Made by a program: the position numbers and the translations under genes. Positions 5,976 through 10,970 of a stretch of DNA of 10,970 nt are shown one piece after another. How positions within the stretch are numbered: position 1 is the stretch's first letter; the number at the start of each line of letters is the position of its first letter. The notes under the pieces are model-generated. The model made no database searches, was not told where the DNA came from, and saw only the letters and a program-made list of their open reading frames with translations. Location of the stretch: positions 1-10,970 of the forward strand of contig VFFT01000056.1 in the NCBI GenBank assembly GCA_009392775.1, read 5' to 3'. This DNA comes from SAR202 cluster bacterium (GTDB lineage Bacteria; Chloroflexota; Dehalococcoidia; UBA3495).

Positions 5976-7631
5976 ATGTCCTTACCAAACTCTAGTGGTC
6001 GACTTGATGTTATTGTGATCGGTGGAGGCCCCGCTGGTAGCACGGCTGCTACTATGTTGGCTAAACACGGATGTTCTGTGCTTTTATTGGAACGTTCTGA
6101 ATTTCCTAGAGACCATGTAGGAGAGTCATTATTGCCAGCAAGTATTCCTGTATTAGAAGAATTAGGTGTTATAGACGAGGTTCAACAGGCTGGATTTTTG
6201 CCTAAGTGGGGCGCCACTATGATTTGGGGCATAGATAAGGAACCGTGGAGTTGGTACTTCAGGGAAACTAATGAACAATACCCACATTCTTATCAGGTGT
6301 GGCGTCCACAGTTTGACAAGATACTTTTGGATAACAGCCGTAAGCACGGTGTTGATGTACGGGAGAAGCACAGGGTAGTACATGTGGTGTTTGAAGGCTC
6401 CAAAGCCGTTGGAGTGAAATATGTTGACGATTTTGGAAACTCTAAAATAGCCAATGCTGAATATATCGTAGATGCTAGTGGACAGCAAAATGTACTCGGA
6501 AGCCAATTAAATACAAAAAAAGAAGATCGATTCTTTAGGAACCTAGCAGTCTATGGTTATTACACTGGTGTTCCTAAGCTGCCTGAGCCTGCTCACAATA
6601 ATATATTCATAGAGTCGTACGAAAATGGATGGTGTTGGAACATTCCATTACACAACGGACATAATAGTATAGGGATAGTCGTTGATGGTGCCTCTAACCA
6701 AAACAGTATTCAAGAACTCGGTGCAGAAACATTTTACATCGGAGAACTGTCTAAGGCTTCTTACATATCACGTCTGCTAGAGACAGCTGAACTACAATCT
6801 GTGCCTTCCGTAATAAAGGATTGGTCCTATTCTTGCAGTCCTATGGTTGGAGACGGATATATCCTTGTCGGAGACGCTGCTTGCTTTATTGACCCACTGT
6901 TCTCATCTGGCGTTCATCTGGCACTTATGTCGGGCGTATTGTCTTCAACTTATATTAATACGTCGAAACGCGATGAAACTTTGGGGTTGGCGAGTAGATC
7001 TGTTTACGAGGACCTATACATGAAAGAATATGGGCATTTTAGAGAACTTGCTAGATTGTTTTATTCGAGTAACCGTTCCGTTGAATCATATTTTTGGGAA
7101 GCTCGCAGAGTATTAGACGCGGACATTAGTTTGTCTCCTAGAAATGCTTTTATTCAAGCGGTTGCTGGTCAATCTGCTCGCGGATATGAGCGCGTTGTAC
7201 TTCAACATGGTGATCTGCCAAAAAATTTTCTCGGCTCTGTTAACCAGATAGAGTCAGAGGTTCAACGGAGGTCAGAAGAGTTTACTCAATTGTCTGTGGA
7301 TGGAGGCTCTTCTTTTCTAAAGAGCTTATCGGTGATTCCAAAACTATCAGAAGGTGTTGTTTTGGAACGAAAGCCAGTTTTAGGAGAGGGAATATTTAAC
7401 TGGGGTTACGTACTGAACACTAAAAACAGAAACAACGGACTCGAGTGCAGTGAGTTAGTTGCGGTGTTAATTTCGAAGATGGACGGGCAGTCTACGTTGA
7501 GCGAGCTACTGGACCTGTTCAAGGAGCTAACGCCAGAGGGTGATTGGCCTAATTTGAGGCAAGCACTTATGAATAGTTTGAGGTTGCTTTATATAGATGG
7601 TGTTATAGAGCGATTCTCTTCAGAAGCTTAA
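5976..7631 (+). CDS. FAD-dependent halogenase-like flavoprotein (variant B type)
   Basis: 551 aa cytoplasmic flavoprotein. The family uses reduced FAD, O2 and halide to chlorinate or brominate electron-rich, often phenolic or pyrrole, substrates. Seen: the FAD-binding GGGPAGSTAA (16-25) after a beta strand; FPRDHVGESLLP (43-54); FLPKWGATMIWG (74-85), whose K77 aligns by context with the lysine thought to carry the haloamine; the halogenase motif WxWxIP as GWCWNIP (218-224); GYILVGDAACFIDP (294-307), the second FAD motif; and DPLFSSGVHLA (306-316), the Fx.Px.Sx.G-type motif. WxWxIP separates halogenases from ordinary flavin monooxygenases. A C-terminal domain (about 460-551, small and helix-rich, vaguely PqqD or winged-helix like) is unassigned. 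ATG 5976 is chosen over the in-frame TTG at 5964 because GRLDVIVIGGG follows at the usual distance; neither has a strong ribosome site. Hairpins bound the gene on both sides, so it is probably a single-gene unit. No flavin reductase or carrier protein is adjacent. Confidence 0.85.
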   Translation: MSLPNSSGRLDVIVIGGGPAGSTAATMLAKHGCSVLLLERSEFPRDHVGESLLPASIPVLEELGVIDEVQQAGFLPKWGATMIWGIDKEPWSWYFRETNEQYPHSYQVWRPQFDKILLDNSRKHGVDVREKHRVVHVVFEGSKAVGVKYVDDFGNSKIANAEYIVDASGQQNVLGSQLNTKKEDRFFRNLAVYGYYTGVPKLPEPAHNNIFIESYENGWCWNIPLHNGHNSIGIVVDGASNQNSIQELGAETFYIGELSKASYISRLLETAELQSVPSVIKDWSYSCSPMVGDGYILVGDAACFIDPLFSSGVHLALMSGVLSSTYINTSKRDETLGLASRSVYEDLYMKEYGHFRELARLFYSSNRSVESYFWEARRVLDADISLSPRNAFIQAVAGQSARGYERVVLQHGDLPKNFLGSVNQIESEVQRRSEEFTQLSVDGGSSFLKSLSVIPKLSEGVVLERKPVLGEGIFNWGYVLNTKNRNNGLECSELVAVLISKMDGQSTLSELLDLFKELTPEGDWPNLRQALMNSLRLLYIDGVIERFSSEA

Positions 7632-7640
7632 GTTATTATC

Positions 7641-7674
7641 AGGGTACTGATCGTACAAATAAGATCAGTACCCT
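7641..7674. terminator. Hairpin between convergent halogenase-like and VOC genes
   Basis: A perfect 12-base stem, AGGGTACTGATC (7641-7652) with GATCAGTACCCT (7663-7674), encloses a 10-base loop. It lies 9 bases after the halogenase-like stop and 18 bases beyond the VOC stop, so it could end transcription from both sides. No T-run follows on either strand. Confidence 0.7.
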
Positions 7675-7692
7675 CTAGTTGCAAATTGATCT

Positions 7693-8082
7693 TTATACCA
7701 GGACTCCGAATCCAGAGTACGTGCAGATCTCGATTCTATTACCATCAGGGTCATTAAGGTAGAATGCTCTTTGACCGTCATTCCTAGTCTGGATATCGGT
7801 GCACTCTACACCCATCTGGGTCAACTCTATGCGTGTCAAATCGATGTCGTCTACCTCAAACGCTGTATGGTGTGAAGGTGCAGAAGGAGCATCTATATTT
7901 TCAATGATGTGGACCATTGCACCACTGGGTAGCTGTAACCAATATAGGTGATCACCATTTACCATTTTAGGGATCTGCTTTAACCCCAATACTTCTTGAT
8001 ACCATTTCAAAGCGGCATCTTTGTCTTTAACATTGTATGTGATGTGATTAATGTTCCGTAAGCGAGTTGTTGCGCTGAGCAT
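7693..8082 (-). CDS. VOC (glyoxalase / extradiol dioxygenase superfamily) protein
   Basis: 129 aa with the two-module beta-alpha-beta-beta-beta layout of small VOC enzymes, which bind a divalent metal and act as dioxygenases, isomerases, epimerases or thiol transferases. Seen: INHITYNVKDKDAALKWYQE (11-30) as the first strand and helix, GLKQIP after it, then HHTAFEVDDID (71-81) and DPDGNRIEICTY (111-122). H13, H72 and E118 are the likely metal ligands, the standard His/His/Glu positions. One such chain normally dimerises. The ORF opens at a TTG 24 bases upstream, but GGGAGG lies 6 bases before the ATG at 8082, so that start is used. The gene is divergent from the CoA-transferase gene, with a TTGACA promoter of its own. 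The motifs do not give the substrate; an aromatic or methylmalonyl-type role would be a guess. Confidence 0.87.
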   Translation of the reverse strand: MLSATTRLRNINHITYNVKDKDAALKWYQEVLGLKQIPKMVNGDHLYWLQLPSGAMVHIIENIDAPSAPSHHTAFEVDDIDLTRIELTQMGVECTDIQTRNDGQRAFYLNDPDGNRIEICTYSGFGVLV

Positions 8083-8088
8083 TGATTG

Positions 8089-8094
8089 CCTCCC
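8089..8094 (-). promoter_or_regulatory. Shine-Dalgarno site deciding the VOC gene start
   Basis: GGGAGG on the minus strand, 6 bases before the ATG at 8082. The upstream in-frame TTG at 8106 precedes this site, so the longer reading is unlikely. Confidence 0.75.
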
Positions 8095-8117
8095 AAATGT
8101 CTTCAATTATGCGTGAA

Positions 8118-8147
8118 AGTGTAGTGGGCAGGCGTGTTCTGTGTCAA
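8118..8147 (-). promoter_or_regulatory. Candidate sigma70-type promoter of the VOC gene
   Basis: On the minus strand a perfect -35 box TTGACA (8147-8142) is followed after 18 bases by TACACT (8123-8118), which matches 4 of 6 positions of the -10 consensus. Transcription would start near 8111, giving a leader of about 29 bases that contains the Shine-Dalgarno site. The placement fits the gene well. Confidence 0.5.
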
Positions 8148-8190
8148 TTATTAGAAGATTATTCTTCCATATTTCTTTTAACAGAGTTAA

Positions 8191-8219
8191 TTGACCAATA
8201 TTTGGGCTACCCATAAAAT
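8191..8219 (+). promoter_or_regulatory. Candidate sigma70-type promoter of the CoA-transferase gene
   Basis: TTGACC (8191-8196) and TAAAAT (8214-8219) each match 5 of 6 consensus bases and are separated by the optimal 17 bases. Transcription would start about 8226, giving a leader of about 40 bases that includes AGGAGG. It is the best promoter match in the window. Confidence 0.6.
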
Positions 8220-8254
8220 GACCGCACCATCACCACAAGTGCTAATCATATGTT

Positions 8255-8260
8255 AGGAGG
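8255..8260 (+). promoter_or_regulatory. Strong Shine-Dalgarno site of the CoA-transferase gene
   Basis: AGGAGG, 6 bases before the ATG at 8267. It is the fullest anti-16S match in the window, suggesting efficient translation. Confidence 0.8.
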
Positions 8261-8266
8261 ATATTT

Positions 8267-9451
8267 ATGACTCAGCAAAACCTCCCCCAAGTTTTAGAAG
8301 GGGTTCGAATATTGGAACTAGCGAGATGGCAGGCAGCTCCCCGAGGAGGGATGATCCTTAGAGATATGGGAGCTGAAGTCATAAAGGTAGAATGGAGAAA
8401 AGGAGCTGACCTACGTAATTCTGGACCCTTTGTTGGAGATATGAGTGTGCAATTCGCAGCTTATAACAGGGGAAAGAAAAGTATCACCCTAAATACTAGG
8501 CATCCAAAAGGCAAAGAGATGTTTTTGGATTTGGTCAGGGTATCTGATGTCGTATTGGAGAACTTTAGACCTGGGACAATGGAGCAAATGGGATTTAGTT
8601 ATGAAGAGATGTGCAAAGTTAACAAAGGAATAATACTTGCCTCGGTCTCGGGATTTGGCCAATATGGACCATACAGAGACAGGCAGTGTTTTGACCCTAT
8701 CATCCAGGCTATGAGTGGAATTGGACATCAGACAGGGCGAGGTTTTGATCAACCAATTATGGCCGAGGGACCTATTATGGATCGCACTGCTGCGTTACAT
8801 GCCACCATTGGTATACTGGGCGCTTTGCGGTATCGTGACCGTACTGGTGAAGGGCAATGGTTGGAAGTAGCAATGATGGATGGGGGTATCACATTAGAAG
8901 AAGTTGCATTAGCTATGTGTCATGAGACTAAAACGAATGACTTTCAGCGCGGTGGGTCATTTATCCAATGTAAAGATGGATGGATTACTACAGGTGCGGC
9001 GAGAGCTGTGTACTGGGAGCGTATGTTAAAACTAATGGGATACGATGAATTGGCTGATGATCCGGAATTTTCGGCACCCATGTTTGCGACAGACCAGGCG
9101 GAAGTGAGGATGGAATTACTGCACGAGTGGTGTGAGGAGCGTACTGTAGCAGAAGCCGAATCATTGTTGGTAGGAGCCGATATACCAGTAGGACGGGCCA
9201 TGAGCATTCCTGAGGTTCTTGAAGATCGTCAAATTTGGGAACGTGACGTTATGATGGAGATGGATATCGATGAGCCTGGAGGAAAGAAAATACTGGCCCC
9301 AGGCCCCACAATTATAAAGTTTTCAAAGACTCCTACGACTGCGGGCCCTATACCAAAATTTGGTGAACATAATACGGAGATATATACCAGTTTGCTTGGT
9401 ATGAATTCAGACGATCTTTCAGAACTGCGAGAAGATGGGGTTATTGGGTAG
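8267..9451 (+). CDS. CaiB/BaiF family (class III) CoA-transferase
   Basis: 394 aa, the usual length of this family, which moves CoA between carboxylic acids through an aspartyl-CoA thioester and works as an interlocked dimer in the cytoplasm. Seen: LEGVRILELARWQAAPRGG (10-28), DMGAEVIKVE (33-42), NRGKKSITLN (67-76), DVVLENFRPG (94-103), SVSGFGQYGPY (126-136), the catalytic aspartate in AEGPIMDRTAA (D172) and DRTGEGQWLEVAM (191-203). The small domain (about 225-330) and the return of the chain (PTTAGPIPKFGEHN, near 356-369) complete the fold. The start is firm: AGGAGG precedes the ATG by 6 bases and a good promoter lies upstream. Formyl-, carnitine-, benzylsuccinate- and mesaconyl-type members look alike, so the acid cannot be named. 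The 3' end nearly meets the convergent LLM gene, with 16 bases between them and no hairpin. Confidence 0.92.
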   Translation: MTQQNLPQVLEGVRILELARWQAAPRGGMILRDMGAEVIKVEWRKGADLRNSGPFVGDMSVQFAAYNRGKKSITLNTRHPKGKEMFLDLVRVSDVVLENFRPGTMEQMGFSYEEMCKVNKGIILASVSGFGQYGPYRDRQCFDPIIQAMSGIGHQTGRGFDQPIMAEGPIMDRTAALHATIGILGALRYRDRTGEGQWLEVAMMDGGITLEEVALAMCHETKTNDFQRGGSFIQCKDGWITTGAARAVYWERMLKLMGYDELADDPEFSAPMFATDQAEVRMELLHEWCEERTVAEAESLLVGADIPVGRAMSIPEVLEDRQIWERDVMMEMDIDEPGGKKILAPGPTIIKFSKTPTTAGPIPKFGEHNTEIYTSLLGMNSDDLSELREDGVIG

Positions 9452-9467
9452 ATTGTAGGGAGCAGTA

Positions 9468-10508
9468 TTAGTTGAAAGCAGGTATTACCTCCTCTGCGAA
9501 TAGTTTCATGGAGTTCATGACCTTAGAGTGCTCCATATCGCCAAAGAAAAAATTGCACCCGAAATATCCAATGCCTTGCTGTTCAAGAGATTTAATCTGG
9601 TTGATACATTGTTCAGGAGTTCCTATGACCGCTCGGTTGTGCAGTAGATAATCATAAGTTGGCGGGTTTTCACGTCGATTCTTGAGCCAATCCTTTAAGT
9701 CATGATTGACCTCGCTGCTTTCTTTAAATGATGCCCTCCATTGACCAACATCTAGTGTCCAGTTAAGGGCGTGTTCGGTGTCTTCGATCGCCTGTTTTTC
9801 TGTTTCCGCAACGTAACAGTATCGGAAAAAAGGTATATTTTGGGTCGGGACACTATATCCGGATTTTTTGGATAAAGCGTCAAATCGGTGTACTAGGTCT
9901 ACTGCATCGGGCGTGTCTAGAACGACTCCAACACAAAGGCAGTGACCGGTAGATGCTACGAACTGTAGCGTTTCTAGGGTGCGAGATGCTCCTATGTATA
10001 CTGGAGGGTGAGGATCCTGGAGTGGTTTCGGAACTAAGTTTGTTTTGTAAGCACTATAAAAATCGCCTGAGTAAGTGTATTCCGGTGTTGTCCAAATACC
10101 TTCTACCATTTTGATCGCTTCTTGAAAACGTTGTTGGCTGGTGGATTGGTCTACAGTGTATCCACTGTATTCATAACTTGCTGCACCTCTACCATAGCCT
10201 ATATCTAGTCTACCTCCGCTAATAACGTCTAGGGTGGCTGTGTCTTCTGCTAATCTAATAGGATTGTGAAGCGTTGGTACTATGACAGCCGTACCGATTC
10301 TGATGTTTTCAGTTCTTGCAGCTATACTGCCCGCTATGATTAAGGACGACGAGCTAAGGCCATAGCGTGAAAAGTGATGTTCTGCCAACCAGACGCTGTC
10401 GTAGCCTAGTTCTTCGCCGTATATGGATTGGGCTATCATTTGATCGATAAGCGTCTTAGGATCTGATCCTTCAGGCCATGGTATATGTGAAAATATGCCA
10501 AACTGCAT
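9468..10508 (-). CDS. LLM class (bacterial luciferase-like) flavin-dependent oxidoreductase
   Basis: 346 aa, a normal length for single-chain TIM-barrel enzymes that use FMNH2 or F420 to oxidise aldehydes, alkanes, sulfonates or other small organics. Seen: MQFGIFSHIPW at the start (first barrel strand), GYDSVWLAEHHFS (35-47) with the conserved AEHHF, RTENIRIGTAVIVPTLHNPI (65-84), the DVISGGRLDIGYGRG core (94-108) and a conserved PPVYIGA (168-174). Upstream in-frame ATGs at 10538 and 10550 overlap or precede the -10 box. GGAGAA lies 6 bases before the ATG at 10508, and the first barrel strand begins there, so this start is used. No flavin reductase gene is adjacent, so reduced flavin must come from elsewhere. 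Expansion of this family is well known in SAR202-type Chloroflexota. F420 versus FMN cannot be told apart here. Confidence 0.9.
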   Translation of the reverse strand: MQFGIFSHIPWPEGSDPKTLIDQMIAQSIYGEELGYDSVWLAEHHFSRYGLSSSSLIIAGSIAARTENIRIGTAVIVPTLHNPIRLAEDTATLDVISGGRLDIGYGRGAASYEYSGYTVDQSTSQQRFQEAIKMVEGIWTTPEYTYSGDFYSAYKTNLVPKPLQDPHPPVYIGASRTLETLQFVASTGHCLCVGVVLDTPDAVDLVHRFDALSKKSGYSVPTQNIPFFRYCYVAETEKQAIEDTEHALNWTLDVGQWRASFKESSEVNHDLKDWLKNRRENPPTYDYLLHNRAVIGTPEQCINQIKSLEQQGIGYFGCNFFFGDMEHSKVMNSMKLFAEEVIPAFN

Positions 10509-10514
10509 AATTGC

Positions 10515-10520
10515 TTCTCC
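10515..10520 (-). promoter_or_regulatory. Shine-Dalgarno site deciding the LLM gene start
   Basis: GGAGAA on the minus strand, 6 bases before the ATG at 10508. Together with the -10 box just upstream it excludes the longer 360-aa reading from 10550. Confidence 0.65.
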
Positions 10521-10536
10521 AGTATTATCCGTCGAC

Positions 10537-10542
10537 ATTATA
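10537..10542 (-). promoter_or_regulatory. -10 box of the LLM gene
   Basis: A perfect TATAAT on the minus strand about 29 bases before the ATG. The best -35 candidate at 17 bases is weak (CTGAAT, 3 of 6), which suggests activator help or a GC-palindrome-binding regulator. Transcription would start near 10530. Confidence 0.55.
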
Positions 10543-10546
10543 CTAG

Positions 10547-10556
10547 GCACGCGTGC
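10547..10556. promoter_or_regulatory. Operator-like GC palindrome in the LLM promoter
   Basis: GCACGCGTGC is a perfect 10-base palindrome placed between the -10 box and the -35 position of the LLM gene. It stands out as GC-rich in AT-rich surroundings. A bound repressor here would block polymerase. Function is inferred from position only. Confidence 0.4.
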
Positions 10557-10641
10557 AGAATTCAGTCTACTTCAACAGTTTTGGGAAATCTAGATCGGAG
10601 TCCAACAGTAGTATTACTTGTAATTAGGATATGACTGTGGA

Positions 10642-10670
10642 TTGCTTAGGTTTCTAACACTAGATACAAT
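10642..10670 (+). promoter_or_regulatory. Candidate promoter of the RND efflux gene
   Basis: TTGCTT (10642-10647) and TACAAT (10665-10670) have a 17-base spacer; the -10 matches 5 of 6 and the -35 only 3 of 6. Use of this promoter would leave a leader of about 155 bases before the GTG start. Confidence 0.3.
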
Positions 10671-10801
10671 ATATATAGGTTAATTGTTTCATGATAGTGA
10701 GGGACGGAAAAGTAATAGTTATTCTCCTACATTTATTATCTAATGAATAAGATTATCTTCACCCTCTCACATAGATTTTCTCTCCAAAGCCCTTGTACTA
10801 G

Positions 10802-10817
10802 CTCACGTTGTCGTGAG
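10802..10817 (+). other. Short hairpin in the RND gene leader
   Basis: CTCACG, loop TTGT, CGTGAG form a perfect 6-base-pair stem ending 14 bases before the GTG start. It could affect ribosome access, or be a remnant terminator. It lacks a T-run. Confidence 0.35.
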
Positions 10818-10831
10818 AATGGGTTTAGTAA

Positions 10832-10970
10832 GTGACTATTCTTACTAGGCTGGCATTGCAACGTAGATCTGTGACGGTTCTAATCATCGTGTTAGTGCTA
10901 TTGGCTGGATTGTTCACCTATGCGAACTTGGAACGAGAGTTATTTCCGGAAATTGAATTTCCTAATATCC
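10832..10970 (+). CDS. RND (AcrB/HAE1-type) efflux pump, N-terminal fragment cut by window edge
   Basis: Reads from a GTG as (M)TILTRLALQRRSVTVLI and on through a first membrane helix (VLIIVLVLLAGLFTYANL, about 15-32) to ERELFPEIEFPNI at the window end. The basic LxRRSVT segment, the TM1 helix and the FPEIEFP sequence are the standard opening of inner-membrane RND permeases, which pump drugs, lipids or other hydrophobics using the proton gradient and span about 1000 residues. Only 46 codons are inside the window. GTG at 10832 is the first possible start after an in-frame stop at 10829-10831 and gives a family-like N terminus; the ribosome site is weak. The gene was missed by size, not by doubt about its family. 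Whether membrane-fusion partners follow cannot be seen. Confidence 0.82.
   Translation, partial: MTILTRLALQRRSVTVLIIVLVLLAGLFTYANLERELFPEIEFPNI

Larger units (their letters stand above)
10557..10831. other. Intergenic spacer between divergent LLM and RND genes
   Basis: About 275 bases with no convincing ORF, tRNA or mobile-element sign. It holds the far end of the LLM promoter region, an AT-rich stretch around 10664-10685 with a candidate RND promoter, and a short hairpin near 10802. Otherwise nothing recognisable was seen. Confidence 0.6.

Noticed and set aside
3454..7631. A halogenated natural product gene cluster
   Set aside because: No PKS, NRPS, carrier, prenyltransferase or other scaffold-building gene; neighbours are general oxidoreductases and transporters separated by hairpins.
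5976..7631. Geranylgeranyl reductase family assignment
   Set aside because: The GESLLP and GD motifs are shared, but GWCWNIP and DPLFSSGVHLA point to the halogenase branch.
10692..10772. Long-range pairing of GTGAGGG with CCCTCTCAC in the RND leader
   Set aside because: Imperfect, widely separated and in AT-rich sequence; not strong enough to claim a riboswitch or structured RNA.
1..10970. CRISPR array, insertion sequence, tRNA or attachment site
   Set aside because: No regularly spaced repeats, transposase or integrase motifs, terminal inverted repeats or tRNA cloverleaf were seen on either strand.

Overview
The window reads as a chromosomal stretch of accessory metabolic genes from an uncultured-type bacterium with moderately AT-rich DNA and sigma70-like promoters. 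MmgE/PrpD, CaiB/BaiF CoA-transferase, luciferase-like flavin monooxygenase (LLM), an orphan molybdenum hydroxylase large subunit, VOC and EthD-like genes occur together as short, mostly single-gene units on alternating strands. That repertoire resembles marine Chloroflexota of the SAR202/Dehalococcoidia type, whose genomes carry many paralogues of these families. This assignment is inference from gene content only: there is no rRNA, tRNA or ribosomal protein gene here to test it.

Layout. 5-1372 (+): MmgE/PrpD family dehydratase/decarboxylase-like protein, converging on 1401-1796 (-), a small dimeric alpha/beta-barrel (EthD-like) protein. A divergent spacer separates it from 1972-3414 (+), a DHA2-type 14-TM MFS exporter. 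This is followed by 3529-5847 (+), the molybdopterin-binding subunit of a xanthine dehydrogenase-family hydroxylase. A strong hairpin closes that gene. 5976-7631 (+) encodes an FAD-dependent halogenase-like protein with its own upstream repeats, closed by a second hairpin. 7693-8082 (-) is a VOC (glyoxalase/dioxygenase superfamily) protein, divergent from 8267-9451 (+), a class III CoA-transferase; both have recognisable promoters. 9468-10508 (-) is an LLM flavin-dependent oxidoreductase with a TATAAT -10 box and an operator-like palindrome. After a leader-containing spacer, 10832-10970 (+) is the beginning of an RND (AcrB/HAE1-like) efflux pump cut by the window edge.

How they might work together. 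The proteins could deal with small organic acids and aromatic or halogenated compounds: hydroxylation (Mo enzyme), flavin chemistry (halogenase-like, LLM), ring or C-C chemistry (VOC), CoA activation (CaiB), hydration/decarboxylation (PrpD) and export (MFS, RND). The alternating strands and separate promoters argue against one operon or one pathway. No carrier protein, PKS/NRPS or transcription factor gene is visible. The features most worth a second look are the halogenase-like enzyme, which retains the motifs of active variant-B halogenases although nothing nearby names its substrate, and the Mo-hydroxylase large subunit lacking its usual FeS and FAD partner subunits. Several ORFs open upstream of the true start; Shine-Dalgarno sites were used to choose starts.
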